The notes beneath the pieces are model-generated. The model searched no databases and was not told the origin of the DNA. It was given only the letters and a program-made list of their open reading frames with translations. From Oscillospiraceae bacterium (lineage in GTDB: Bacteria > Bacillota > Clostridia > Oscillospirales > Oscillospiraceae), in contig CADBYZ010000047.1 of assembly GCA_902799075.1 (NCBI GenBank), positions 1-32,097 of the forward strand: 32,097 bases of DNA, written 5' to 3'. Positions 8,180 through 16,116 of the stretch are shown here, one piece after another; positions within the stretch are counted from its first letter, which is position 1, and each line of letters starts with the position of its first letter. Position numbers and translations under genes: made by a program.

Positions 8180-8211
8180 AACTCCAAACTCCAAACTCCA
8201 AACTCCACACT
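7804..8211 (-). repeat. Heptamer-arm element C carrying an IVP gene
   Basis: Complementary arrays of AGTGTGG/AGTTTGG units (7804-7841) and AACTCCA units (about 8179-8211) flank the four-helix-bundle gene. On the minus strand the element enters with GGAGTTATGG and exits with GACAATAAACTCC, matching the non-coding relative B and the truncated copy G. It is inserted between mutL and the promoter of miaB. It is the only copy in the window with an apparently full-length cargo ORF. Confidence 0.82.
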
Positions 8212-8228
8212 ATTATACATGTTTTCAG

Positions 8229-8258
8229 TTGAAACTTCCATAGTATTTATGCTAAAAT
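8229..8258 (+). promoter_or_regulatory. Probable sigma-70-type promoter of miaB
   Basis: TTGAAA (8229-8234) and TAAAAT (8253-8258) are separated by 18 nt, and a TGC triplet directly upstream gives an extended -10. It lies just outside element C and about 40 nt upstream of the miaB start, which has an AAGGAG ribosome-binding site. Confidence 0.6.
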
Positions 8259-8297
8259 ATAAGGACTCAGCAATGGAAGATTAAGGAGAATACCCCC

Positions 8298-9689
8298 ATG
8301 CCGATTGAGAGAAAAGTCATTGATATAGAAAAAATCGAAGAACAGCGGGCGATCTGCGCGCAGATTTTTGAGCGCGTCACCGCGGACGGGCAGCGGCCCC
8401 TTGCCATGGTGGACACCTACGGCTGCCAGCAGAACGAGGCCGACAGCGAGAAGATCCGCGGGTATCTGGCCGAAATGGGCTACGGCTTGGACGTGATCGT
8501 CGTCAACACCTGCGCCGTGCGCGAGCACGCGGAGATGCGCGTTCTGGGAAACGTGGGCGCGCTCAACCACTCCAAGAAGGCGCGGCCCGGACAGATCATC
8601 GCCGTCTGCGGCTGCATGGTGCAGCAGAAACATATGGCGGAGAAGATCAAAATGTCCTACCCCGTGGTGGACCTGGTCTTCGGTCCGCACGAGCTCTGGC
8701 GCTTTCCCGAGCTTTTAAATCAGGTGATGGAAAAGCATAAACGCGTTTTCGCCATCGACAAGGCCGAATCCGTGGCCGAGGGCATCCCGCTCCGGCGCGA
8801 CGGGAAGGTCAAGGCGTGGCTTTCCATCATGTACGGCTGCAACAACTTCTGCACCTACTGCATCGTCCCCTATGTGCGGGGACGTGAGCGCTCGCGCAGG
8901 CCGGAGGATGTACTCGCCGAGGCGCGGCAGCTTGTCGCGGAGGGCTATAAGGACATCACCCTTCTCGGTCAGAATGTCAACTCCTACGGCAAGGACCTCG
9001 ACTGCGGGGTGGACTTTGCCGATCTCATCCGGCAGATCAACGACATCCCCGGCGACTTTCTCATCCGCTTCATGACGAGCCATCCGCGGGACGCAACCGA
9101 AAAGCTCTTCAAAACCATGGCGGAGTGCGAAAAATGCGCCCACCATATCCACCTGCCCGTCCAGTCCGGCAGCGACCGGATCCTAAAGCGCATGAACCGC
9201 CACTACGACCGGGCAAAGTATCTCGACGAAATTGCCACGGCCCGGCGCTATATGCCCGACCTCGTCATCACCACCGACATCATTGTGGGCTTCCCCGACG
9301 AGACGGAGGAGGACTTTGCCGACACTCTGAGCCTCTGCGAAGAGGTGCGCTATGACGCCATGTTCACCTTTATCTACTCCAAGCGCGTCGGCACCCCGGC
9401 GGCAACGATGCCCGACCCGTACACGCGGGCCGACAAGCAGGTGCACTTTGACCAGCTCATGGAGCTGAGTAACCGCATCTCCGGCGAAAAGCACAAGGAG
9501 TACGAGGGCAAAACCGTGCGCGTGCTGGTGGACGGTGAGACCGGCAAGGAGGAATATAACCTCTCCAGCCGCACAAACGGCGGCAGGCTTGTGCATCTGC
9601 ATGGCGACAAGAGCCTTATCGGGCAGTTCATCGACGTGAAGATCACGGCGAGCAATACCTGGGCCCTGTACGGAAGTTTGGAGTTTTGA
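8298..9689 (+). CDS. miaB: tRNA-2-methylthio-N6-dimethylallyladenosine synthase
   Basis: A 463-residue radical-SAM methylthiotransferase that converts i6A37 (made by MiaA) to ms2i6A37. The N-terminal UPF0004 domain has three conserved cysteines for the auxiliary 4Fe-4S cluster (C43 in YGCQQNEAD, C72 in NTCAVRE, C106 in CGCMVQ). The radical-SAM cluster motif CNNFCTYC occupies residues 181-188, followed by IVPYVRGRERSR. HLPVQSGSDRILKRMNRHYDR and IVGFPDETEEDF are typical. A C-terminal TRAM domain (about 395-460) binds RNA. The last residues, SLEF and the TGA stop, are read from the heptamer array of element D (AGTTTGGAGTTTTGA), so the array defines the protein end. The start follows AAGGAG. Confidence 0.96.
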   Translation: MPIERKVIDIEKIEEQRAICAQIFERVTADGQRPLAMVDTYGCQQNEADSEKIRGYLAEMGYGLDVIVVNTCAVREHAEMRVLGNVGALNHSKKARPGQIIAVCGCMVQQKHMAEKIKMSYPVVDLVFGPHELWRFPELLNQVMEKHKRVFAIDKAESVAEGIPLRRDGKVKAWLSIMYGCNNFCTYCIVPYVRGRERSRRPEDVLAEARQLVAEGYKDITLLGQNVNSYGKDLDCGVDFADLIRQINDIPGDFLIRFMTSHPRDATEKLFKTMAECEKCAHHIHLPVQSGSDRILKRMNRHYDRAKYLDEIATARRYMPDLVITTDIIVGFPDETEEDFADTLSLCEEVRYDAMFTFIYSKRVGTPAATMPDPYTRADKQVHFDQLMELSNRISGEKHKEYEGKTVRVLVDGETGKEEYNLSSRTNGGRLVHLHGDKSLIGQFIDVKITASNTWALYGSLEF

Positions 9690-9709
9690 GTGTGGAGTGT
9701 GGAGTTATA
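9675..9709 (+). repeat. Heptamer half-element D
   Basis: Only one arm is seen: AGTTTGG, AGTTTTG, AGTGTGG, AGTGTGG, AGTTAT. No complementary arm follows; a different palindromic element (9729-9844) occupies the expected core position. The array overlaps the last codons and stop of miaB. It may be a remnant whose core and right arm were lost or replaced. Confidence 0.65.
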
Positions 9710-9728
9710 GCCTTTAACCCCTGCCTTG

Positions 9729-9844
9729 TAGGGGCCGACGCCCCCGGCGGCCCGTGCAGTACGGCGGACGTCAGCCACATTCGCCCGGGCGCATGCGCAG
9801 AACCGCACCAAATCCCGCCGGGCCGCCGAGGGCGTCGGCCCCTA
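9729..9844. repeat. Palindromic element with 26-nt terminal inverted repeats
   Basis: The left end TAGGGGCCGACGCCCCCGGC and the following GGCCCG (9729-9754) are the inverse complement of 9819-9844 with one mismatch. The 64-nt interior is GC-rich and shows no ORF. Such short elements with GTAGGGGC-type ends are, from general knowledge, common MITE-like intergenic repeats in Oscillospirales. No transposase is encoded. Confidence 0.72.
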
Positions 9845-9886
9845 CGGGGTAAATAAAGATTTCGTCATATTTTGATCATTATCATT

Positions 9887-10111
9887 ATGAAAAAAACTAT
9901 CGTTATCCTGTCCGTATTGTTTGCCGCCTGTCTCGTCCTGCTGGCGGCGGCGCTGTATACGCCCGCGGCGGAGACCTTTTCCTGTGACCGCTGCCACCGG
10001 ACGGTGACGGAAAAGCCGATTCATATAGCCGAGCAAACCGTCGATATGACGATCTGTTCGGACTGCTATCAAGATTACCTCAGAGGGATGTGGAAAATAT
10101 GCCAGAGCTGA
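9887..10111 (+). CDS. Small secreted or membrane-anchored zinc-ribbon-like protein, coupled to mutS
   Basis: A 74-residue protein of unknown function. An N-terminal signal peptide or membrane anchor (MKKTIVILSVLFAACLVLLA, about residues 1-23) precedes a short domain with two CxxC pairs: C33-D-R-C36 and C57-S-D-C60. This spacing fits a zinc ribbon or treble-clef knuckle facing outside the cytoplasm. The start at 9887 is the first Met that gives a compact signal peptide; an in-frame start at 9872 adds only Met and four Ile. No good Shine-Dalgarno is seen. The ORF overlaps the start of mutS by 13 nt, so translation may be coupled. It could be a spurious ORF, but the lysine-initiated signal peptide and paired cysteines argue for a real gene. 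Confidence 0.6.
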   Translation: MKKTIVILSVLFAACLVLLAAALYTPAAETFSCDRCHRTVTEKPIHIAEQTVDMTICSDCYQDYLRGMWKICQS

Positions 10112-12669
10112 CCCCCATGAAGCGGCAGTATCAGGAGATCAAGCAGCAGTATTCGGACTGCCTGCTCTTCTTCCGCCTCGGGGATTTTTATGAGATGTTC
10201 GACGACGACGCGAAGACGGCGTCCAAGGAGCTGGACCTGACGCTCACGACGCGCGACCGCTCGGTGGAGGACCCGGACGAGCGCACCCCCATGTGCGGCG
10301 TTCCGTACCACAGCGCCGAGGCCTACATCGCGCGCCTCATCGCCAAGGGCTACAAGGTCGCCATCTGCGAGCAGACCGAGGACCCGGCGCTTGCAAAGGG
10401 CCTGGTCAAGCGCGACGTCATCCGCATCATCACCCCCGGCACCGTGACGGAAAGCTCGATGCTGGAAGAGGGGAAAAGCAACTACCTCGCCGCCGTGTAC
10501 CTCGCCGGGCGTGAGGGGGGCGTCGCGTTCTGTGACGTGTCCACGGGCGAGTTCTGCTGCGCCGCCTTTGAAAACGACGCGGTTTCCCACATCGTAAACG
10601 AACTGGGCCGCTTCTCCCCGCGCGAGGCGCTGCTGTCACCCGGCGCAAGGGAGCTTAAGGAGATCTACGACTTTGTAACCAAAAAACTCAATGCCATGCC
10701 CGAAGAGGGCGCGGAGAGCTTTGAATACATGCCCGCCGCGGCGCGGGTCTGTGAGCAGTTCGGCTTCAAGGACATCGACGAGGCGTCCCTCGGCGACCAG
10801 CCCGGCGCCGTCTGCGCCGCGGGCGCTCTGCTCGAATACATCCAGCGCACGCAGAAATTTGACCTGAGCCACATCCGCCGCCTCGACGTGTTCTTCGGCG
10901 GGCGCTTTATGGAGCTCGACTACGTGACGCGCCGCAATCTGGAGCTGACGGAATCCCTCAGAAGCGGGGAGAAAAAAGGCTCGCTCCTCTGGGTGCTCGA
11001 CCGCACGAGGACTCCCATGGGCGGCAGACTTCTGCGCGCCTGGGTGGAAAGGCCGCTGCTGTCGGCTGTCGCCATCCGCAGGCGGCTCAACGCCGTGCAG
11101 GAGCTTGTGAATGATAATGTCACCCGCGCCGAGCTTATGGAAACGCTTCGAGGCATCGGCGACATGCAGCGCCTGGTGGGCCGCGCGGTCTACGGCACAG
11201 CGGGCGGGCGCGATCTTCGCGCCCTGAGTCTCTGCGCAGCCTGCCTGCCGAGACTCAAGGAGCTGCTGCAAAACGCCCAGTGCCTCGAATTAAAGGACAT
11301 CGCCTCCATGGACGCGCTGGAGGATCTGCGCTATGAGATCGACCGCGCCATCTGCGACGATCCCCCCTTCTCCGTGCGCGAGGGCGGCATCCTCCGCCCC
11401 GGCTGCGACAACGGCGCGAAGATGGTGCAGGACCTTGAGGCGCGGGAGCGGGAGCGCACCGGCATCAAAAAACTCAAGGTGGGCTACAACAAGGTCTTCG
11501 GCTACTATATCGACGTGCCGAAGTCCGCGGGTTTAGAGAACGTGCCCGAGGACTACATCCGCAAGCAGACGCTGGTGTCCAACGAGCGCTACTTCACCCA
11601 GGAACTCAAGGAGCTGGAAAACACGCTGCTCACCGCCCGGGACCGCATCAACGATCTTGAGTACCGCTACTTCTGCGAGGTGCGCGACAGCGTGGCAGCT
11701 TCGGTGGAGCGGGTGCAGCAGGCGGCCGACGCGGTTTCAAGGCTTGATGTGCTCTGCTCCCTCGCGGAGGTCGCGGTGCGCGGCAATTACACTTGCCCGG
11801 AGATCGACACCTCCCGCACGCTGCACATCGTCCAGGGCCGCCACCCCGTGGTGGAGAAGGCCATGAAGGACGTGCTCTTTGTCCCGAACGACACCTACTT
11901 AAACGACGCCGACGACCGCGTCGCCATCGTGACGGGGCCCAACATGGCGGGCAAATCCACCTACATGCGCCAGACGGCTTTGATCGTCCTCATGGCGCAG
12001 ATGGGCTCGTTTGTCCCGGCAAAGTCCGCCACCGTCGGCATCGTCGACCGGGTGTTTACCCGCATCGGCGCGTCCGACGATCTGGCCTCCGGGCAGTCCA
12101 CCTTCATGGTGGAGATGAGCGAGACGGCCTCCATCCTCAAGCACGCCACCGCCCAGTCGCTGCTGATCCTCGACGAGATCGGGCGCGGCACCTCCACCTT
12201 TGACGGCATGGCGATCGCGCGGGCAGTGCTGGAATTTTGCGCCGACAAGCGAAAGCTCGGCGCCAAGACCATGTTCGCCACGCACTACCATGAGCTGTCC
12301 GCCCTCGAGGGGGAGCTTTCCGGCGTGCGCAACTACAACATCACCGCCAAAAAGCAGGGGGGCGAGCTGGTCTTCCTCAGAAAGATCGTGCGCGGCGCGG
12401 CCGACGACAGCTACGGCATCGAGGTCGCAAAGCTCGCAGGGCTCCCCGACAGCCTCATTTCCAAGGCCAAGGGCTATCTGAAGGAACTGGAGAGCGAGGG
12501 CGTCCAGGTCATGGCCCCCGCCGCCCGGCCCGACGACGGGCAGATCAGCCTTGCCGATGTGGGCAGCGACGAAGTGCGCGAGATTTTGCAGAACACCGAC
12601 CTCAACACCTTAACGCCCATTGAGGCCATGAACCTGCTGTTCGAGCTGCAGAGAAAGGCGCGTGCCTGA
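10099..12669 (+). CDS. mutS: DNA mismatch repair protein MutS
   Basis: An 856-residue MutS that recognises base mismatches and small loops and, with MutL, starts repair. The N-terminal mismatch-binding domain contains FFRLGDFYEMF, the Phe-x-Glu wedge segment. ITPGTVTE, the lever/clamp domains and the ATPase domain follow: Walker A GPNMAGKSTYMRQ (about residues 612-624), DDLASGQSTFMVEM, Walker B LLILDEIGRGTSTFDG and ATHYHEL. The C-terminal helix region ends with the PIEAMNLLFELQ signature. I prefer the ATG at 10099 (MPELTPMKRQY) over the GTG at 10090, because AGAGG is too close to the GTG and the family starts just before a TPM motif. The stop overlaps the next start by 1 nt (TGATG). Confidence 0.95.
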   Translation: MPELTPMKRQYQEIKQQYSDCLLFFRLGDFYEMFDDDAKTASKELDLTLTTRDRSVEDPDERTPMCGVPYHSAEAYIARLIAKGYKVAICEQTEDPALAKGLVKRDVIRIITPGTVTESSMLEEGKSNYLAAVYLAGREGGVAFCDVSTGEFCCAAFENDAVSHIVNELGRFSPREALLSPGARELKEIYDFVTKKLNAMPEEGAESFEYMPAAARVCEQFGFKDIDEASLGDQPGAVCAAGALLEYIQRTQKFDLSHIRRLDVFFGGRFMELDYVTRRNLELTESLRSGEKKGSLLWVLDRTRTPMGGRLLRAWVERPLLSAVAIRRRLNAVQELVNDNVTRAELMETLRGIGDMQRLVGRAVYGTAGGRDLRALSLCAACLPRLKELLQNAQCLELKDIASMDALEDLRYEIDRAICDDPPFSVREGGILRPGCDNGAKMVQDLEARERERTGIKKLKVGYNKVFGYYIDVPKSAGLENVPEDYIRKQTLVSNERYFTQELKELENTLLTARDRINDLEYRYFCEVRDSVAASVERVQQAADAVSRLDVLCSLAEVAVRGNYTCPEIDTSRTLHIVQGRHPVVEKAMKDVLFVPNDTYLNDADDRVAIVTGPNMAGKSTYMRQTALIVLMAQMGSFVPAKSATVGIVDRVFTRIGASDDLASGQSTFMVEMSETASILKHATAQSLLILDEIGRGTSTFDGMAIARAVLEFCADKRKLGAKTMFATHYHELSALEGELSGVRNYNITAKKQGGELVFLRKIVRGAADDSYGIEVAKLAGLPDSLISKAKGYLKELESEGVQVMAPAARPDDGQISLADVGSDEVREILQNTDLNTLTPIEAMNLLFELQRKARA

Positions 12670-13385
12670 TGGAGAGACCCGTCATCAAGCGCACATCCCC
12701 GCCGCCCTTTACAAGCCGGCTTTCAAAGCGCGAGGCGATCATGGTGCTGGCCTATTTGCCGGTACACCTTGTGCTTTTGCAGCTCGGCTTCACGGCGCTG
12801 GTGGAGCGCGGCGTCCTGCCCGAGGCGCGGGCCACGCTTTTATACTACGTGGTGGGCTTTCTTTACATGGTGCTCACTGCCTTCGGCTTCCTGCGCCGGG
12901 ACTTTGACGCCCTCATAGACGCGCCCTTTTACTGCATACGGGAGATCCTGCGCGCCTATCTCTGGATGCTGGGCTTCAACCTCATCCTCGGCATGCTCCT
13001 GCTGCTGGTGTCGGGCGGGGAAGAAAACCCCAACAACCGGAGTGTCATGAACGTCTATGTCCAGGACATGGGCAGCATGAAGGCGGCCGTCATCTTCCTC
13101 GCGCCGGTGGTGGAGGAGATGATGTTCCGGGCCGGGATCTTCGGCGTGCTGCGCAGGAAAAACCGCCGCGCCGCCTATCTTGTCTCGGCGCTGTGCTTTG
13201 CGCTTTACCACGTGGTGCCCTACGCGCTGCAGGTGCCCATCTACTGGGTGTTCGTCTTCCAGTACATCCCGGTATCCCTGCTGCTTGCGAGGTGCTACGA
13301 GCGCACCAACTCCATCTGGTGCAGCATTTTCTTCCACATGCTGGTAAACGGCGTCTCCCTCGGCGCGCTGAACGCGATCGGATGA
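12669..13385 (+). CDS. CPBP-family intramembrane glutamic protease (CAAX-protease-like)
   Basis: A 238-residue polytopic membrane protein of the CPBP/Abi family (Rce1-like). All three family motifs are present: EEMMFR with E149, E150 and R154; H181 in the FALYHV segment; and H223 with N227 in FFHMLVNG. About six to eight hydrophobic segments are visible, starting with IMVLAYLPVHLVLLQLGF. Bacterial members have been linked to bacteriocin self-immunity, prenyl-protein-like processing or membrane-protein turnover; nothing nearby identifies the substrate. The start overlaps the mutS stop (TGATG), so it is probably translated from the mutS transcript. The gene ends a few bases before heptamer element E. 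Confidence 0.88.
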   Translation: MERPVIKRTSPPPFTSRLSKREAIMVLAYLPVHLVLLQLGFTALVERGVLPEARATLLYYVVGFLYMVLTAFGFLRRDFDALIDAPFYCIREILRAYLWMLGFNLILGMLLLLVSGGEENPNNRSVMNVYVQDMGSMKAAVIFLAPVVEEMMFRAGIFGVLRRKNRRAAYLVSALCFALYHVVPYALQVPIYWVFVFQYIPVSLLLARCYERTNSIWCSIFFHMLVNGVSLGALNAIG

Positions 13386-13391
13386 AAGATC

Positions 13392-13566
13392 AGTTTGGAG
13401 TGTGGAGTTTGAAGTGTGGAGTGAAGGAGTGCCTTCGGCACGATTAAAATTTGGCTTCGCCCTCAATTGTCCCGGCCGGAAGCAGCCAGCCTTCATTTCC
13501 GCAAATTATAATCCGTCCGCGAAGCGGACACCATAACTCCACACTCCTAACTCCTAACTCCACACT
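13392..13566 (-). repeat. Heptamer-arm element E (non-coding core)
   Basis: Left arm AGTTTGG, AGTGTGG, AGTTTGA, AGTGTGG, AGTGAAGG; right arm AACTCCACACTCCTAACTCC and a further CACACT. The core has hairpins GTGCC-TTC-GGCAC (13429-13441) and GTCCGC-GAA-GCGGAC (13515-13529), at the same places as in element A but with different base pairs. It shares the GGCTTCGCCCTCA block with B (inverted) and CCGGAAGCAGCC with F. It lies between the CPBP protease and the trmO-like gene. Confidence 0.8.
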
Positions 13567-13598
13567 TTTTCATGTATACTGCTGAAAAGGAGCCGTCC

Positions 13599-14309
13599 AT
13601 GTCCGAAATCCGCCCCATCGCGCATATGAAAAGCGACTTTCCCGAAAAGTTCGGCATCCCGCGCCAGGCGGGAGTGGTGCCGGAGCTGGAGAGCGTCGTC
13701 GTGTTCGAGCCGGAGTACCGCGACCCGGAAGCCCTGCGGGGTATCGAGGGCTTCAGCCATCTGTGGCTTATCTGGCAGTTTTCCGAGAGCGTGACCGATA
13801 CCTTTTCCCCCACCGTGCGCCCGCCGCGGCTCGGCGGGAACGTGCGCATGGGGGTGTTTGCCACGCGCTCCCCGTTTCGCCCCAACTCCCTGGGCCTTTC
13901 CTGCGTGGAGCTCGTGCGGGCTGAGAACCGCCCCGGACTCGGGACGGTGCTGGTGGTGCGGGGGGCCGATCTCATGGACGGCACGCCCATCTTCGATGTC
14001 AAGCCCTATATCCCCTACGCCGACGCCCGGCCCGAGGCCCGCTCCGGCTTTGCGCCCGACGCGGGGACGACGCTTGCGGTGCGCATCTCGGACGCGCTTT
14101 TATTAAAGATCCCCGAGAACAAGCGCGCTGCCCTGCGCGGCGTGCTGGCAAACGATCCGCGCCCGCGCTACCAGAAGGACCCGGAGCGGGTATACACGAT
14201 GGACTTTGCAAATCTCACCGTGCGCTTTACCGTGGCGGACGGGGTACTGACGGTAACGGAAATAAGCCCCATGGAGGCGACGCAAGATGACGAAAACGAA
14301 AAATCATGA
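13599..14309 (+). CDS. trmO: TrmO/TsaA-family tRNA-modification protein
   Basis: A 236-residue protein of the TsaA/YaeB (UPF0066) family. Characterised members (TrmO) use S-adenosylmethionine to N6-methylate t6A37 in tRNA-Thr. The beta-barrel core is recognisable: PIAHMKSDFPEKFGIPRQAG, LRGIEGFSHLWLIWQF, PPRLGGNVRMGVFATRSPFRPN and LGLSCVELV, DLMDGTPIFDVKPYIPYAD, with the typical C-terminal domain DPRPRYQKDPERVYTMDFA. The start at 13599 has AGGAG 6 nt upstream. The gene overlaps the following esterase by 23 nt. With miaA and miaB it makes a third enzyme acting at position 37 of tRNA within 10 kb. Substrate specificity is inferred from the family only. Confidence 0.88.
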   Translation: MSEIRPIAHMKSDFPEKFGIPRQAGVVPELESVVVFEPEYRDPEALRGIEGFSHLWLIWQFSESVTDTFSPTVRPPRLGGNVRMGVFATRSPFRPNSLGLSCVELVRAENRPGLGTVLVVRGADLMDGTPIFDVKPYIPYADARPEARSGFAPDAGTTLAVRISDALLLKIPENKRAALRGVLANDPRPRYQKDPERVYTMDFANLTVRFTVADGVLTVTEISPMEATQDDENEKS

Positions 14310-16074
14310 CGTGCTGTTCTGGATCTTCTTCGTGCTGCTGTGCGCGGTGAGCCTGACGCTTTTGGAGCTGAACAAAAACTCTCTCGCCGCCTGGATCGGG
14401 ACCCTGGTTCTGCTGGCCGGGTATGCGTTTTTGCGGCTCAAGAAGCTTCGCGGCAAGCACTTTTACCTGCGCGCCGCCGCCTTTCTCGCATTAGCTGCCC
14501 TGCTGCTCTCGATCCTGCTGCATGTGGGCAGACCCTACCGCTTCCGCCCCGCCGTGGAGAAAAGCGGCGGCATGACCGGGGTTATCGACCTGCGCGACGG
14601 CAAGGTCCAGGGCGTACTCACCGCCGACAAGGCGGTGGAGGTCTACACCGGCATCCCCTACGCAAAGCCCCCCGTCGGGGAGCTTCGCTGGAAGGCCCCG
14701 CAGGACCCGGAGCCCTGGGGCGGTGTGCGCACCTGTACGCATTTTGCCGCCATGTCCATGCAGCCGAGGTCCTCCGAGATCTACAATTCCCTTTCCCAGA
14801 TCGTGGGCTTTCACGATTTTGAGGTGAGCGTGCACGACAACTTCCGCGACGCGGTGAGCGAGGACGCGCTGTACCTGAACATCTGGAAGCCCGCCGGGGC
14901 GGGGGAGAAGCTGCCGGTGCTGGTGTACATCCACGGCGGCTCGCTCCAGACCGGGCAGCCCTGGTACGCCGACTACTCCGGCGAGGGTCTTGCCCGCAAG
15001 GGGATCCTTGTTGTAAACCTCGGCTACCGCCTGGGCGTGTTCGGCTTTCTGGCGACCGAGGAGCTGGCAGCCGAGGACCCGAACCACTCCACCGGCAACT
15101 ACGGCCTCATGGACCAGATCAAGGCCCTTGAGTGGGTGCGGGACAACATTGCGGCCTTCGGCGGGGACCCCGACAACGTGACGCTCTCGGGCGAGTCCGC
15201 GGGCGCCGCTTGCGTGACGGCGCTGTGCACCTCCCCGGAGGCGAAGGGGCTTTTCAGGCGCGCCATCGCCGAGAGCTCCACCACCACGGCCCCCGTGCCG
15301 CAGCACTCCTTCCGCCTGATGGACGAGGCGCTGAAAACCGGGCGCGAGACCATGGAGCGCTTCAAGGTCTCGACCATCGAGGAAATGCGCGCCCTGCCCG
15401 CCGAGCAGCTTGTCGCGGCGGCGGACACAAACCACCACATCACGGTCGACGGCTACATTCTGACGAAGACGCCCTATGAGTCGTACAAGGCGGGCGAGCA
15501 CAACGAGGAAGCGCTGCTCCACGGCTTCAACGCCGAGGAGGGCACGCCCTTCATCCTCTTTGACCAGGCCAATCTCAAAAACTACGAGACCAAGGTGCGC
15601 GCCTATTTTGGGGAGCAGGCCGACGAGGTGCTGGCCCTGTACAGGCCGACCACCGATGACGAGGCGAAAGCCATGTGGGTCGACCTCTATTCCTCCGTCT
15701 ACTTCACACACGGCCACTACTGCCTGAGCCGCCAGGCCATCGCGGCAAAGGAGCCCGTGTGGGAGTATCTCTTTGCCAAGACCAACGGCCGCCTCTCCGC
15801 CTGGCACAGCGGCGAGGAGGTCTACTGCTACAACAACATCCCGTCGGACTCGAAGCTTTATAACGAAAGCGACCGTAAGCTTGCCGATCTTTTCAGCGAC
15901 TACTTTGCAAACTTCATCCGTTTTGGCGACCCCAACGGCGAGGGCCTGCCCGCCTGGGAGCAGAGCCACGACGGCACGAACGTCATGCTTTTGGGCAACG
16001 AACAGAAAATGACGGACGATCCCTATATTCCGATCGACGGCATCCTTGACCGCATGCAGGGCTGGGGCGCGTGA
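14287..16074 (+). CDS. Type-B carboxylesterase, membrane-anchored
   Basis: A 595-residue alpha/beta-hydrolase of the carboxylesterase type B family (COesterase). Two or three N-terminal hydrophobic segments (about residues 8-25, 33-50 and 57-78) tether it to the membrane, with the catalytic domain from about residue 95 presumably outside. The oxyanion-hole HGG is at 216-218, the nucleophile Ser304 lies in GESAGA, the acid is Glu417 or Glu418 in NAEEGTPF, and His507 is in SAWHSGEE. EDALYLNIWKP is the second family signature. The catalytic triad is complete, so activity is expected; the ester substrate is unknown. The start overlaps the trmO-like gene and is preceded by GGAGG. A 120-nt gap separates it from the next strong terminator. 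Confidence 0.92.
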   Translation: MTKTKNHDVLFWIFFVLLCAVSLTLLELNKNSLAAWIGTLVLLAGYAFLRLKKLRGKHFYLRAAAFLALAALLLSILLHVGRPYRFRPAVEKSGGMTGVIDLRDGKVQGVLTADKAVEVYTGIPYAKPPVGELRWKAPQDPEPWGGVRTCTHFAAMSMQPRSSEIYNSLSQIVGFHDFEVSVHDNFRDAVSEDALYLNIWKPAGAGEKLPVLVYIHGGSLQTGQPWYADYSGEGLARKGILVVNLGYRLGVFGFLATEELAAEDPNHSTGNYGLMDQIKALEWVRDNIAAFGGDPDNVTLSGESAGAACVTALCTSPEAKGLFRRAIAESSTTTAPVPQHSFRLMDEALKTGRETMERFKVSTIEEMRALPAEQLVAAADTNHHITVDGYILTKTPYESYKAGEHNEEALLHGFNAEEGTPFILFDQANLKNYETKVRAYFGEQADEVLALYRPTTDDEAKAMWVDLYSSVYFTHGHYCLSRQAIAAKEPVWEYLFAKTNGRLSAWHSGEEVYCYNNIPSDSKLYNESDRKLADLFSDYFANFIRFGDPNGEGLPAWEQSHDGTNVMLLGNEQKMTDDPYIPIDGILDRMQGWGA

Positions 16075-16116
16075 GGCTTCGCTGATTTTACAAAGACGAA
16101 ACAAATTTTGTATTAT

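Noticed and set aside
7802-8211. Diversity-generating retroelement, because of the Avd-like IVP protein
   Set aside because: No reverse transcriptase, template repeat or variable repeat is seen nearby.
3675-13566. CRISPR array, because of the regular short repeats
   Set aside because: The unit is 7 nt in tandem without unique spacers, and no cas genes are present.
14491-16104. Long open frame (537 codons) antisense to the esterase
   Set aside because: It is a shadow of the GC-rich esterase gene: low-complexity Val/Gly/His/Leu composition, no known motif, no ribosome-binding site, and the sense frame has a complete catalytic triad.
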